Below, piece by piece: positions 25,076 through 38,529 of a stretch of DNA of 64,000 bases. The position numbers were made by a program, and so were the translations under genes. A model generated the notes under the pieces. It was given only the letters and a program-made list of their open reading frames with translations, was not told where the DNA came from and did not search any database. Numbering within the stretch: position 1 is the first letter of the stretch; every line of letters begins with the position of its first letter. This stretch comes from Chrysomallon squamiferum. Lineage: Eukaryota > Mollusca > Gastropoda > Neomphalida > Peltospiridae. Location: assembly GCA_012295275.1 (NCBI GenBank), contig CM022665.1, forward strand, positions 10,986,976 to 11,050,975. The letters are read 5' to 3'.

Positions 25076-25397
25076 CCCAGCTACCAATGATTTACTTAAC
25101 TAATTAAAGGAAATATCCTGCCCCATGCAGACTGTTAGATCATCATATTTGGTTATATGACTTCTTTCAATTCAGCAGTTTGTGTTTGCTATATCAGATA
25201 TAGTTTGTTGAGCAAGTGTCTCCTGACTGTCATGTTAACATATTTAAAGAAAATAAGTGTTCAGATCCAGTGATTCATATAAAGAAAAGACCTAGATAAA
25301 GTGATGTAGTTACACTTCTCCAAGACAGACAGATAGACAAATAGATATATTGAAAGATATCACTTAATACAGATATATATATATACATACACACATA

Positions 25398-25398
<1 letters not shown>

Positions 25399-25444
<46 letters not shown>
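25399..25444. repeat. (GA)n microsatellite
   Basis: Perfect GA repeat of about 45 bp, preceded by a TA-rich stretch. Confidence 0.97.
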
Positions 25445-25446
<2 letters not shown>

Positions 25447-25899
25447 CACACACAATAAAACACTTTGCATAAACAAATAAAGAAACAAAAGCATCACATA
25501 TAAACATATACACTTGCATTACTTCAAAAACATAAATTGTTAATAATGAAGAATTAACTTATATTAAATTCACATATATAACATTAATTATTGGAAATCA
25601 AAGTAGAAAGATATAAAATACAAAGTTAGTACAAATAATATAAATGTAAATTATACTGAGACACTTCATTTTAAAAATATATAAATACATGTTTTCCAAG
25701 AAGACATGACATCAAATTCAATATTTAAAAAGGAAATGTATCTAGTCTACATAATAAACTTTGCATATTGTAAATCCTAATAATCATTATAAAAAAAATT
25801 GAATAAAAAAGTGAGAACCAGGAAAACAATAACAGACAAATGTTGGGGAAATAAAATAAAACATGGGGAAAATAGCGAAGAATTCTGTAAAATAATTAA

Positions 25900-26515
25900 A
25901 TTGTGAAATGCACCAGAATACAGTACCATAAGCTTTGAACTGCTGTAGAATACAATATCAAAATAACCTTTGAAACACAGAGGAATATAATTCATAATTA
26001 AGCTTTGAAGCAATGAACAGTACAACAAAACTTTGAAGTGTTGCTGAATACAATAACGTAACTAAACTTTGAAGTATTCAAGAATAAAATTCATAATGAA
26101 GCAAAGAAGAAAAAAAATATAACTAGGCTTTGATATAGTAGAGAATACAATATCTTAATTAAGTTTTGAAGTGCTGTAGAACAGAATACAGTAACTTACC
26201 TTTGAAATACTGAGGAAAATAATATAAATAAGCTCTGAGGTGATGAAGAACAAAATATAACTGAGAAAGTACAAAAACCATAACTAATATTTGAAGTGCT
26301 GTAGAAAACAGTATCATAATTAAGCTTTGAAGCAATGATGAATATAACATAAGCTTTGAAGTGGTGGAAAGAACAATGCTATAATTAAGCTTTGAAATGC
26401 TGGTAAAATAAACCATAAAATTAAGCTTTGAAGTAATGAAAAATGTAGAGTAACTGGTCTATGAATCATAGAGAATGCAGTATCATAATTGCAGTAAGAT
26501 AATTAAATTTTCAAG
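25900..26515. repeat. Degenerate minisatellite, about 45-60-bp unit, ten or more copies
   Basis: Repeats of AAGCTTTGAAGTGCTGTAGA and ATACAATATCATAATTAAGC with substitutions. The two minus-strand frames here are repeat-derived. Confidence 0.88.
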
Positions 26516-27154
26516 TGCACAAAAAATATATAAAAAAAAAAAAATTACAGTGAAACATTTTTCTTGTTAATCTTTTGGACATTTAAAAAAAAAAAATTGT
26601 TTATTACTTAAATTTTTTCATTTTATATAATATAATATAATATATATTTTTATTTTTTTCGCTTTTTTTCTTCTTCTTTCTGTTTAGTTTTTTCATTTAT
26701 TTTTTATTTTTTTTTTTTTTTTTTTGCTTTTGTTTTGTTTGTAGAAAAATAACAAGAACATCAAACAGACAAACAACCAGCTAAAGAGAGAAAGACTTGG
26801 TAACAAGACACACACAACCACTGACAGACAAGATATAAATTCACATCAAATCGAGTACTAGACCAAGAAAATTATGTCTGTGTGGTACAGTTACATATTT
26901 CCAGAGATTAACAGCCCTAGATGAAAGGAAGGAGAACAAAATAAGATAATAAACCATGAAGAAAATAAATGCGATAAGAAATGGAATGCAAGAATGGAAG
27001 GTACAACATAAATTGTGAAAGGTTGCTGGAAGTGTGCTAAAACGCAGACCCGAAAACGATAAACAATTCACAAGTGAAGAACGAAGATCAAAATGATTGC
27101 CTTACCTGACACAGAATCATAGAACTGGCCTGGGAAAGATAAATGCAATAAAAT

Positions 27155-27265
27155 TCATGAATGAATTTATATTGAGACAGTATATAAGTGAAACTATATT
27201 GACAGAATATATAAGTGAATTTATACTTTCAGAATATTTGAGTGAAATTATATTGAGATAATAAT
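27155..27265. repeat. Short degenerate tandem repeat, about 33 bp, three to four copies
   Basis: ATGAATTTATATTGAGACAG, GTGAAACTATATTGACAGAA, GTGAATTTATACTTTCAGAA and GTGAAATTATATTGAGATAA follow one another, separated by TATATAAGT-like links. Confidence 0.85.
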
Positions 27266-27301
27266 AATGTATAAAGTAGTAATAATATTAAACAATGATA
27301 T

Positions 27302-27305
<4 letters not shown>

Positions 27306-27351
<46 letters not shown>
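27306..27351. repeat. (GA)n microsatellite
   Basis: Perfect GA repeat of about 45 bp. Confidence 0.97.
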
Positions 27352-27352
<1 letters not shown>

Positions 27353-28194
27353 ATGAATTTCATTTTTTTTTTAAATTTAATTGTTGCCTTCTTGTCAGTG
27401 TTTAAAAAAAATATTTAGATATTCATTTTATGTGTAAAAATTATTTGGGATCATATTTTTAAAAATCTGTTGTTACTACTATATTTCAAAATATTCATAC
27501 TGACATATTCTGAAGAAAAAAATAATATTGAAATGTTCAAATCAATTGAAATTTAAAAAAAAAAAAATTATTCACATTTTTCTTTATTTCACAATTTTCA
27601 TTTTGATATATACTGACACAAAAATATTAAACATTTTTTTTTTTTTAATAACCCACATTGTATAGCTTTTATTTTTATTAGTTGATAACATTCCTTCAGT
27701 ACAAAATATATTGAAATAATAATAACAAATCAGTGTAATAGAAAATGGTGGGTTTTTTTTCATCTTTAATTTAATCTTGCAGACACCATTAGCAAGCTAA
27801 GATTTCATTTCCTGTTACTGGAATGATATAATATTATTTTGCCTGACATTAAAAAAAGAAGAAAAAGAAGAAAGAAAGAACAAGAAGAAATAAAAAAGAA
27901 AAAATATAAAAGAAAATTAAATTACAAATTCTGTAACAGTGTCACATTGTATTTTTAATGCCACAACAAGATGTCCTGGTTCTTCAAATCAATATTGATC
28001 AGTTTCATTTCATTCCAGTCACAATGTTGAGGTTTTTTTAAGGTTTAGAATTTGACGCAAGACTTTAAATTTACTGAATATATTACAGAGGGTTTTTTTT
28101 ACAGAGTGTTTTAAGACAGTATTGTATGGCTTGAAGTTATTCTTTATGAAAATATCGTGCATGGTTACAGTATTGGAGACTGCAAATATTAACA

Positions 28195-28890
28195 TTTATA
28201 ATACTTTGTCTAAATAAATCCTGGTATTTCGTATCCCAGATATAAATAAATCTCATACCAGATTTATATAAACAGTCCTAATACCAAGTCAAAATAAACA
28301 GCAACACTTCTTATACAGGCCTAAACAAATTACTTCTTTGGCCAAATTTGTCTAAATTCTCACACTTCTTGTATCAGATATCTTATACCAGATCTAAAAT
28401 GCACTGATATTGTTTTATATAAAATTGAAACTTCTGATATTTGATTTACATGAAATTGACACTTCTTATGCCAGATTTTACATAAATATTGGTACTTCTT
28501 CTGTTAGGTCTAAATGAATACCAATAATATTTTGGTCAGATTTGTATAAATCTGCTTATACCAGATTTACATTAATCTGACACTTCTCATATCGGATCTA
28601 AATAAGTAATGACACCACTTATACCAGTTTTACTTAAACTGTGACACTTCTTATAACAGATCCAAATAAGCAGCAAAATTTCTTATATTAAACTTAAAAG
28701 ATACAAATGCTTTTCATACCAGATTTACTTAAAGATTTATCTTCTTATATCAGATCTAAATAACCACTGACACTTCTATACCAGATATTAAAAAAAAAAA
28801 AAAAATGACATTTCTTTTTCTAGTTTTATATAAACTTCTAAAACCAGATCTAAATAAAATTATCCTAGTTTTTGGTATAAACACTGATCT
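28195..28890. repeat. Degenerate minisatellite, about 30-45-bp unit, over fifteen copies
   Basis: Variants of CTTATACCAGATCTAAATAA and ACACTGACACTTCTTATACC repeat across about 700 bp. Confidence 0.88.
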
Positions 28891-30049
28891 TTCTCATAAA
28901 AATAAAAAATGCATTAAATTGCTAGGGTTTCCCTAAATCCATTCTCTTTCTGTATATTAAAAAGCAGTATTTATTGCTATATATAAATTGTTTGATTTCC
29001 CTCCTTAAAAGGAAAAAAATTTCTTTATTGTAAAAAAAAAAAAGTTACAACATCACTGCAACCATTACTAAAATTGCTACTACTAAAAGCACTTTACTTA
29101 AAAGTAATAGTTCTTATCAGAAAGAAGAATATTAACATGTTCAAAATATCAATAATGAAAGACCAAATTTTGTAGCTTTTAAAATAAAACAGAAACCCAA
29201 TTTTTATGGTTATTAAAATCAACAGAAAGCCATCATTATTATTTTCCAAGTCAAAATTCATTACGGATTCTTAAAATGTCATTTATGTAAGGACGAGTTT
29301 GAAGTCATTTCCTTGTATTGAATTTTTCCTTGATGCATTATGAAAAATCATTGTCCCATTAATACAGTGATGGATACAGGGACATCTAGAGCTTTCAGGA
29401 TGAATGTGAAACAGATCTCTGCTGTTTAAAAATTAATACAACAGTAGACATTTATCAGCAAAATCATTGCCAGTTCATTAAGCTGTTAGTCCAATTCCTG
29501 GTAGTGTTTCGGTACAAGTTAGGTCAAAGTGTCCAAGGGATGATGTAATCTTGTGTTGTGTAACAGAAAGTTTAAATTATTAATTGTTTACTGATGTGCT
29601 AAAAGCTTTGTGTTATTGTTGCACCTATTTATGTTTGATTCTAAATTTCAATTCTCTGTGGATTTCATTATTACATAGCACGTAGCTCAGTGTTAAAGAT
29701 CAGATAATCTTTTCATTGTGTTTGTATTTTAATGGCTTTATGTTTTATATATATATATACGTACACATATACGTATGCTTTTTATGTATGTATGTATATG
29801 TGTATGTATATAAGCAGTCCCCCAAAACAACTTTCTTATATCCTGAATTTAACCAAAAACGTTATTTCACTTTTAATATTTGAAAGTAAGGCAACTCGTT
29901 AAATATATATAATATGTTGTTTTGTTGGTTTTTAAAACAGGAAAAGATATTTATAAATAAAAAAACAAAAAAAAAAAAATCCAACTAAAAAGCCATATAT
30001 GTTTACGTAATGAATTTTGATTCCACTTATGATTGCAAATCAGTTGTCA

Positions 30050-30334
30050 GATGTATTAAAAACCTTAAGAATTTTGCATTCAGTTTAGATTGATCAAATG
30101 ACTGAAGTGCTGTTCTTGGTAAATTTAATAAAAGAAACACTTTAAAAATTTCATTCTCTGTACACCAAGTTGTTGAGCTCCTGGATTAAAACACTGTATG
30201 AAACTCTTGATAAATTTAATTTAAAAAATGCTTGTTTTTTTTGTTTTTTTTTTTTCAAATTTCATTCTCAAAATTTCAAGAATTTTGTTTTTCTCAGGTT
30301 CCTGGATTGACAAAATATTTATAAATTTAATAAA

Positions 30335-30368
<34 letters not shown>

Positions 30369-30460
30369 CAAAATCCGAAGACTTCTGCATTCTGTTCAGG
30401 TTCCTGGAACAATTACCATGCAATTCTTGACAAATTTAATTTAAAAGAAAGAAATACTAA
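30050..30460. repeat. Degenerate tandem repeat, about 95-120 bp, three to four copies
   Basis: GATAAATTTAATTTAAAA, AAATTTCATTCTC, TTCAGGTTCCTGGA and AAGAATTTTGCATTCAG pieces recur in order, with T runs of different length. Confidence 0.75.
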
Positions 30461-30480
30461 AAAAAAAAATTCTACAACAG

Positions 30481-30675
30481 AATGAAAATGGAAAAGAAAC
30501 ATTTTGTCTGGATTCCGATGCAATTCTATTGATTTCTTTTCCATCACTGGTGGCTTGTGTTGCAGACAACTTGCAAACATATGCTCTGATGGGCCCCACT
30601 GGAATAGTAGAGAACAGAACTAGCCCAGTGGCCAAGCTAATTGGATTGTTGTGTCTGATAAGGGGAAACTTGTAA
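30481..30675. other. Coding-like island, strand uncertain
   Basis: The plus strand is open for about 64 codons, including ILLISFPSLVACVADNLQTY and MGPTGIVENRTSPVAKLIGL, ending at TAA near 30675. The minus strand is also open across the same stretch. The segment around 30590-30660 also faintly resembles the SINE-like element found elsewhere in the window (AACTAGCCCAGTGG). I cannot say which reading, if any, is real. Confidence 0.2.
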
Positions 30676-32125
30676 AGTCCAGTTTGTCTTGTAATTAAGT
30701 TAGTTTGCTTGATCTTTGTCAGTCTGCTGTTTAGATTGCTAAAGAGTTGTTCTGTGTGAAATGGCCACAACTGTCAGGGGATGGTTTGGCTTGTGATGTT
30801 AAAAGTGTGTGAAAAATGAAAATTATCATTGCTTGTTATATGACTGAGATAACAGTTGGTGACTGTGTGTGTGGGTGAAAGGTTTATTATGTAGATACTG
30901 AAAAGAATAAGAAGTGGAAAAGATGTGTTAAAATTAATATAATTATATAATTTGTTTTTGAAGTATTCAAAGCTACAAAGATATGATTTGATACAGATTT
31001 TCTGATTTCATGACTTCTTATTATAATTAACTTCACTTGTTATTAAAGATTTTCTGATTTGCTATTTTAATTTCATGACTTTTTATTACAGTTTACTTTT
31101 TTTAAGGTCATTTCTGATTTGTTATTAACCATTTCATTTTTTTTTTATATATATATTAATATTATTATGACTTTCCAGATATGTTATCATTGTTCATGAT
31201 CTATTTAAAAATAATCAGTAACATTTTATTAATCGTATTTTAATGACAAAATGTTAAAAAGACCACTACTCCCTAAACAGCTTTCAAAGTTATTAGAGGA
31301 TTTTTTTTTTTTTTAAAGTTTTTGAAATGTATTTTTATAATTCTGGATAAAAGAATAAAAAATAACATCATCACAATCATTATTATTACTATTACTACCG
31401 CTGCTACTTTTTTGTTGCTATTATTATGATTACTATTATTTTTATTAGTCACATTTGCATCATTATTAAAATGTTAAATCAAATGCTGCTTCCAAATAAA
31501 CTGTAACAACCACTCGAAATTATTAATCCATATTACAATTCATTCCCGCTTGAATAAAACACCCCATTTCACCTGTAATGTCTCTAAGAGTTCTATTACA
31601 AAATCAGAAATGAAACGAATTCTGAATGTTCACAATTTTACCATTCCATTTCCTATATTATTATTACTCTCTTGATCACAGCACAGCTATCTCCATTGCC
31701 TTTCCATTTGCCGCAATCTAGCATGGCACCATTAACACAGTGGATTCCACTGGACCATGTCGACAAGAGGAAACATTTCATTAACTGATCAGCTGGAAGA
31801 TGGACTTTAATCTAGCATAAAATAATAAATTACTGGGAAGCCCAACTCAATGGCTGCCCAAGCGAATACGGCGTACAACTGTGATGGTTACTGTTTCTCC
31901 GTGTTATGGCTAATGGTTTTAGATCTGAATTTATTTATTTATTTTTTTTCTTTCATTTGTTTTGTTGCTGTTTATTTTGTAATTTTTTTTCCATCATCCA
32001 GATATTGCAGAATATTATTGTCAATTTGTTTCAGACAAAAAAAAAAAAAAAAAAAATCTCGGATAAAAATGTATGTAGGTTAATTCGGTATTTATTACCT
32101 AATTCACGTTCTTTAGTTATATCAT

Positions 32126-32129
<4 letters not shown>

Positions 32130-32177
<48 letters not shown>

Positions 32178-32322
32178 TAATTGTTTAGTTTTCTTGATGC
32201 TGTTGTTATTGTTGTAATTATATTACCATCGTCCTAGTTATTATTGCTATGTTATTGTTGTTGCAATTAATAATTAATGATAATAATAATAGTAATAATG
32301 ATAAAAATACTACTATTACTAC

Positions 32323-32359
<37 letters not shown>

Positions 32360-32362
32360 TAA
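32130..32362. repeat. (ATT)n microsatellite cluster
   Basis: Two perfect ATT arrays (about 32130-32178 and 32325-32362) with interrupted ATT/ATG DNA between. Confidence 0.95.
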
Positions 32363-33921
32363 TTAGTAGTATTTACTAGTATCAGTATTAGGATTAATAT
32401 TGCTGTTATTATTATTCTTATTCCTGTTATTATTATTTTTATTGTTATTGCTGTTGTATATGTTTGCTATATGATTCACATATATTTTTTTTAAAAGGTT
32501 AGAAGACCATTATAAAATATATACTGCAGTGTAATACTGGTTCAGACTACTGATATGAACATTTTGTAAATTAATTATTGTATTAATTTTAATTCTAATT
32601 ATTGATTCTTGCAATCATTGTTAATATTAATGTAATATTCTATAAATTCATTTTTATTTTTATTTTTTATATAACATTCAATGGCATTCAGTCAGTGATA
32701 ACCTAACTCAAAAATGAAATCAATATACATTTTTCTCCTACTTGTTGTTAACCATTGTATAATTTTTCATATTATTTCTGTTCATTCTGACATCAGTATA
32801 TTTTCATTTTCTCTAGTTAATTTTAAAATTATTATTGTTATTATTATTATTATTATTATATACATTTTTATTATTTTATTTTTTTAAATCACAAATGATG
32901 AACACTGTTTGAAATGAATAAAAATATAACACAAGACATGCAACAAAAATGGCAAGATCATTTTAGAAATAATGATTCCAAAATGTTAATAATCTTTTAA
33001 TAATAATACATTTTTTATAATGAGAACGGTTTGATCTTCTGTTAAAATATATACCAGATTTCTTATGGTCAGAGCTTTCTGTATGGTCATCTGGTCAATT
33101 TTCTGGCCAGTTAAGTCCAATTATTTATCAGAGAAAACAAAATGAATGCTGATCTTTATCAAGAAAAACATTTTTAACTGCATGAGAATTCATGCAGAAT
33201 AATCATGAAAAAGTCTGTTATTTTGATTCCTCTGTCAATTTTTTTTCTTTTTTCTAAAGGAGATGGATTTAAATGTCAAATATTATTACTGTCAAACATT
33301 GTATTTCTGTTACTACTCAAAAATTGGGATTGAGAATATGTATTTTGGATGATTTTCAAATAATAAAAATAAAGATGTATTAAGAAGAAGAACTGAATAA
33401 GTGACCATTTTCCTCCCTTACTATTCAGTCTTCTGTTACTGTTATTATTTTTAAATATTCTTCCAGATGGCTAATATTTCATTATTTGGAGAGTGTAAGA
33501 GAAAATTATTTTAATTATAAATAAAAATAAATCAAAGATGTGCATATCTGTCGAAAAGTATTTTAACCAAAACAATATTACTCATTCTGGAGTCAGAATC
33601 TGATAAGAATTTTTTTTTTTATTTTTTTTTTTAATTAAAAATAAACAACAAATGTCATAAAAATCTTATCTTTATAAAGACAAAACTCTACTACTGACTG
33701 TTAATCTTTAAAATAATAATAATAATAATAATAATAATAAACAAAATAATTAGTGATTATAATAGTGCAAATGTTATCAGTAAAAGTCTTTTGTTTTTCT
33801 TTTCTTATACAAATTTGTCATAGGAATTCCAATGATTAAATTTTCATACCATACATATGTGAAAATATTAATTCAAAATGTGTGAAGAAATCTCATTAGT
33901 AACTTTCCTTCCGATTTGTAT

Positions 33922-34380
33922 TTGAACTTCAAGATGCCATTCACTTACAGAATTTCATGCTTAAAACCCCTTTCAGCAATGAGTTAATTAGTGGAACAAC
34001 TGTGGCAACAGTGACCACTGGGTCTCTTCTAAGAGTTTTGAAGAATTCTTCAGCCTCATTCAAACAGCCAGGTCCGGCTACAACATACAAATGTCCAAGA
34101 GAAGATTGTTTATTTTCCAATCAATGTCTTGGCCAGTTGGGCAGCACAAATAAACACAACACATCTTCTTCAGCTGACAACTGCTTGAGGAAATATTTCA
34201 GAATATCTGATAACATGCCTGCTGTAAGTTGGCCACGCTGTACTGATAAGGTAGAGACACATTCTTCAAGTTATTGCAATATTCAAAATTAGACACCTTT
34301 TCAGTGAGGGCAAAACAAACATCTTCTTTCTGTGGTAAGATATACATTTCTGATTGTATTTTGCCAGCAGTGTTGGAGGG
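33922..34380 (-). pseudogene. Decayed coding sequence, family not recognised
   Basis: The minus strand reads like ordinary protein over about 145 codons but with one frameshift (near 34200) and one in-frame TGA (near 34121). Telling pieces are VSLPYQYSVANLQQACYQIF, KYFLKQLSAEEDVLCLFVLP, NEAEEFFKTLRRDPVVTVAT and PLINSLLKGVLSMKFCK. The opposite strand is open too, but its translation is Ser/Thr/Asn-rich, as expected of an antisense frame. The breaks suggest a dead gene copy or transposon relic. I do not recognise the family. Confidence 0.4.
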
Positions 34381-34409
34381 AGGTCATAAAGCAGTCCAAG
34401 CAAGAATTG

Positions 34410-34645
34410 TATGGGAAAAATAAAGTCCTTAAATGGGAAACATAAAGCTCTGAACAGGAAAGAATAAGGCTCTACATGGGGTGAATACAGCTGTAAATTG
34501 GAAGAATAAAGCTCTAAGTTGGAAGAATAAAGCTTTAAACTGGAAAAATAAAGCTCTATATAGTATGAATAAGGTGCTAAATGTGAAAAATAAGGTTCTG
34601 TATGGGGTAAATAAAGCCCAAAATGGGGACTAATAAAGATATATG
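34410..34645. repeat. Minisatellite, about 26-bp unit, about nine copies
   Basis: Variants of AATAAAGCTCTAAGTTGGAAG repeat, for example AATAAGGCTCTACATGGGGTG and AATAAAGCTTTAAACTGGAA. Confidence 0.9.
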
Positions 34646-35089
34646 TGGAAAGATTAAAGCCACCAATAGTTGCTTCATTGTTATTTAATGTCAGTTTAAA
34701 TATGGCAGTCCTATTTGAAAGACAACAGTTTCTGAACTAATTCATGTTCAGTTAAACAGTTTAAAATTCGTATTAATCAGTCAGCTTTGCATGTCAGTAT
34801 ATACAGTATATACAGTAGTAAATATAATTATGTTCTTATGCAAAGTTACATCAATATAAATAAGCTATTTCAGCCAAAGTTTGTTTATGTATATATTAAT
34901 GTTAGGTAATCCAGTATCCTGGTATGCTTGAGCACACCTGAATATACAGATTTTTAAATATTATTGTAAACAGTTCAGTAAAAGGCATGTGTCAAATTCA
35001 TGTCTGCATTATGTTATATTATGCAACTGATAATTAAATATTTGTTGCAGTTACTGAAAGAAAACTTTTAGTTACATAAGCTGTCATCC

Positions 35090-35245
35090 AGTAATTTAAA
35101 CTTAATTATGACACCAGTGGGCCATCAACAAAATCAACTAATTAAAATCTGTTTATAACATGAATGGTTTATCAAGAAAATGAATAATTAAAATTTGATC
35201 ATTGTACAAATGGTCTGTCAATAAATACTGTTAATCAAACAGTGC
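35090..35245. repeat. Degenerate tandem repeat, about 50 bp, three copies
   Basis: GTGGGCCATCAACAAAATCA, ATGGTTTATCAAGAAAATGA and ATGGTCTGTCAATAAATACT, each followed by TAATTAAAAT or TTAATC. Confidence 0.75.
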
Positions 35246-35249
35246 AATA

Positions 35250-35680
35250 ACTACACTTGTGTTACATCATTCCATCCCATTAACAAGCGTGTAAGTTGTA
35301 AAGACGATGCCCAACATACTGTTACAAGTATTTACAGCACAGTTTGGAAACTCTCGTCTCCCTTGGTGTTCGTTGATACTGTTATGTGTGCCCCATGGTT
35401 GGATAGCTTGTGTAAATGTTTGTCTCCTGAGAGTAAAAGGGCATGCTCTGGGCACACACACACTGCCCCTGATGACTTTTGTTGCTCAACAAAACAAGGA
35501 AAAACATTTTCAGATGGTCATCAAGGGAAAAGAATGGCAGTGGTGAGAGTTCCTTCAAAGACTTTTTCCAGATATCTTCAGGGACAGCAGCCCACTAGCA
35601 ATGCTAATAACAAGTTGAGTTCATTCATGTTCACCACCCAAAGGCAGTGCTGTGTCAATAAACTGAGCTAAAATTAATGA
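35250..35680 (-). pseudogene. Possible upstream part of the same coding relic
   Basis: On the minus strand this island contains SGAVCVCPEHALLLSGDKHL and NHGAHITVSTNTKGDESFQT with several in-frame stops. It lies upstream, in the same orientation, of the relic at 33922-34380. The plus strand is open for about 140 codons to a TAA near 35671 but is less protein-like. Whether both islands come from one gene is a guess. Confidence 0.28.
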
Positions 35681-35819
35681 TCCCAAAGTTCACAGATACT
35701 GTTTTAAGAATTTTACTCTTAGTAATTCTGAAGCATATTTTCTGACATACCATTTGTAATTTATATCTCCAAAAATACCACCCTAATTTAAATGACCATG
35801 ATTTGGTGTTGCTGAGAAA

Positions 35820-35990
35820 TTACTACTACTACCACTACTAGTAATAATAATAATAGTAGTGATGGCAGTTGTAGTAGTAGTAGTAGTAGTAACAGAAGAC
35901 GTAGCTGCAGTTTTAATGGTATTAGCAGTAATAGTAGTAACAGTAACAGTTATAGTAGTAGTAGTAAAAGCAGCTACTGTAGTAATTGCA
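35820..35990. repeat. Imperfect (TAG/GTA)n trinucleotide tract
   Basis: TACTACTACCACTACTAGTA passes into GTAGTAGTAGTAGTAGTAGT and mixed GTAACAGTA units. It codes artificial Val-rich frames. Confidence 0.85.
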
Positions 35991-36629
35991 GTACTTTTTT
36001 TCTTTTTTTTTAATTATCAAATTTCTTTATTTGTTAATCAACTTCCGCAGTAATTGCATAAACCTGACTTATGCCATTTTTGCAATGACAGTAAAATTCG
36101 CAAACCATTTGGAACAAAAGACCAAACCTTCAGTTCAGACAATTTATAAATCAGTGCCATTTAACTGCTAACGCCAACAATTATTTCTGGTTGGGTGCTA
36201 ACAAATAAGCTAATCTGCTTCAGCATGTTTCCATTTGGTGTAGACAGGTGACTACTAACTACTACAACCAAGCAGCCAAGACCATTCGCGATCCTCGGAT
36301 ATTTTGACTTATGGCTTTATTGCAGCATCACTCTGTTGTCCATGGTCAGTTTGATAGCTACTATCTCCTCAGCTGTCAGTCTGTGTTGAAAATCTTCTAT
36401 AATGGGATTACTTATACATGGTCTCTCTTATACAGCAATTATCAGTCACTTTTCTTTGGCTTATTTTACTTTTCTTTTCTTCATCTTCTTATTATTATTG
36501 TCATTGTCATTATTATCATCATTATTATAAACATCTTCATTATCATCATCATCATTATTTATTTTATAATTTTTTTTTATCTATGTTGATATATTTGTTT
36601 TGTCTTAGTTTTTCAAAATATTAATACAT

Positions 36630-36965
36630 TGAATAAATATGTAATAAGTCTTAGGAATGATATTTTCAGACATATTTTGTTATGTTAATTTAGTAAATGA
36701 TAACTTTTAGGAGTAATGTGTTCAATTACATATTGTGTTTTACTAATTTAATAATGTCGAATATATAATATAATTATACTGAATTAATAAGTAATATCTT
36801 TTTGGAGCAATGATTTAGTCAGTTATATTTTGTTTTGTTAATTTTGTAAAGTATCAAAAAAAAAAAAAGCTGTTAATAAATAATAATTATAGAAGTAACA
36901 TGGTCTGTTATATTTTGTCTTCTGTATAAAAAATGTTACATATACTGAAGTAAAAACTTACAAAA
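36630..36965. repeat. Degenerate tandem repeat, about 75 bp, four copies
   Basis: CTTAGGAATGATATTTTCAG, TTTAGGAGTAATGTGTTCAA and TTTGGAGCAATGATTTAGTC each lead into TATTTTGTTTTGTTAATTT-like DNA. Confidence 0.75.
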
Positions 36966-37364
36966 AACATTGGTATGATCAGTTAAATGCTGTGTGTAAA
37001 TTCAGATAACTACATGTCTCTTGTATTATGTAAGATGTGATGTATTATATATTAGGTGTGTCACTGTAATCCAGAAAGCCCAGCCGTCTAATGTGACATA
37101 AAAAAATTCAGCTACTTAGAAATGACTAATAACAAGCCATATTTCACACCTTAACCTAGTAACAGCAAAGAAATATTAATTAAATAGTTTCTCTTTCCCA
37201 TTCTTTTTCACTGATATGAAAAAAAAAAAAAAAAAAATTATTTTATAAGAACCTTTCTTGTTATTCAGGTAACTTAAAGCATAATACTGTCATTGAATGT
37301 TTTGGGGATGAACTGATCTTTATTTTCAGAAATGGATGATAAGCCTGTACTTCATAATTCTTAG

Positions 37365-37590
37365 GCTTTGTGAGAATTCTATTTTATCTCTGGTAAGAAT
37401 AGGTAACCAATCTATATTACACTTGAATATCTTGGGTAAATGAAGATAGTCAATCTAAATAATACTTGTGAGGTTAACTTCGATATCTTGGGTAATAGTA
37501 GATAGCCAATCCATGTATCACTTTTGTTATTATTTAGGATATCTTGAGTAACAGAAGACAGCCAGTCTGTGTAATATTTCTTTAACTTAG
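37365..37590. repeat. Degenerate tandem repeat, about 62 bp, three to four copies
   Basis: ATATCTTGGGTAAATGAAGA, ATATCTTGGGTAATAGTAGA and ATATCTTGAGTAACAGAAGA are followed by TAGTCAATC, TAGCCAATC and CAGCCAGTC. Confidence 0.85.
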
Positions 37591-37838
37591 TTTTAATGGG
37601 TGTATGCAGAACTGTTGCAGATCTTCACATACAAAATAAAGTGCTAATGGTAAAGAAACTTTGTGCATTTGGTCCAAATGGTATATATTTAAGATACCAA
37701 CTAAAATATAATTTTTTTTTATTTTTTTTTGTAATTTTAATTAAAATAGACTTTCTTTCTTTTATTTATATGTTTATACATTTATTATTTCTTTTATATG
37801 TTTTATTTATTTATTCTTCTATTTATGTATTCATTTTA

Positions 37839-37871
<33 letters not shown>

Positions 37872-38529
37872 CCTATCACAGCTTTAAAGTTATTAGATAG
37901 AGTTTTCTATAAATGTCTTCAAACATACAAATATTTTTTTTTTCTATTACTATAATTTCTCTAGCCAGTAAATTATACCTGTTGAGAAACTTAAATTAAT
38001 TATCAAGCCGGAACAAAAAATAACATGCAGGAAGGTGAATTAATTATGGAAGACAAAAGGTTATGTAATTTAAAAACTAAAATATCTATGTTGATGGTGT
38101 GTGCTCTCTATAAAGATTATCACACTGTGAGAAGTATCTGCATTATCTGTCATGTTATTATGAATAAAAAGTATACAGAAACATAAAGAAACTTTCATAA
38201 TTCAGTTAATAAAACATAAATTGGTCAGGTGCCCTGGTGTACATATGTGAAAAAATCTAGAAAATAATTTCGAGCTGTTTTAATTGGAGAAAGAACATTC
38301 CAGTATGCAAGGGGATTTGCAAAAAGTAAATACGTAATAAAAATGTTTTAAAAAATATTTTAATAAACCCCCAAAGTCTAATAGTCTCTGGAATTTCAGC
38401 TATTATACAGAGAAAATCATCATTTCACAAACTGAGTACAACATTTTTCACAGTTGGTCTGAAAATATTGACCATCTGTAAACCTAAATAAATGTTATTT
38501 CTCCAAAAACTTGTTTTGAATAATTTTAA

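Larger units (their letters stand above)
9086..33900. other. Intergenic-looking DNA without recognised genes
   Basis: Repeats and SINE-like fragments make up most of what can be named. Three coding-like islands (16.4, 24.8-25.1 and 30.5 kb) are listed separately. The DNA between shows no family I recognise on either strand. Confidence 0.6.
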
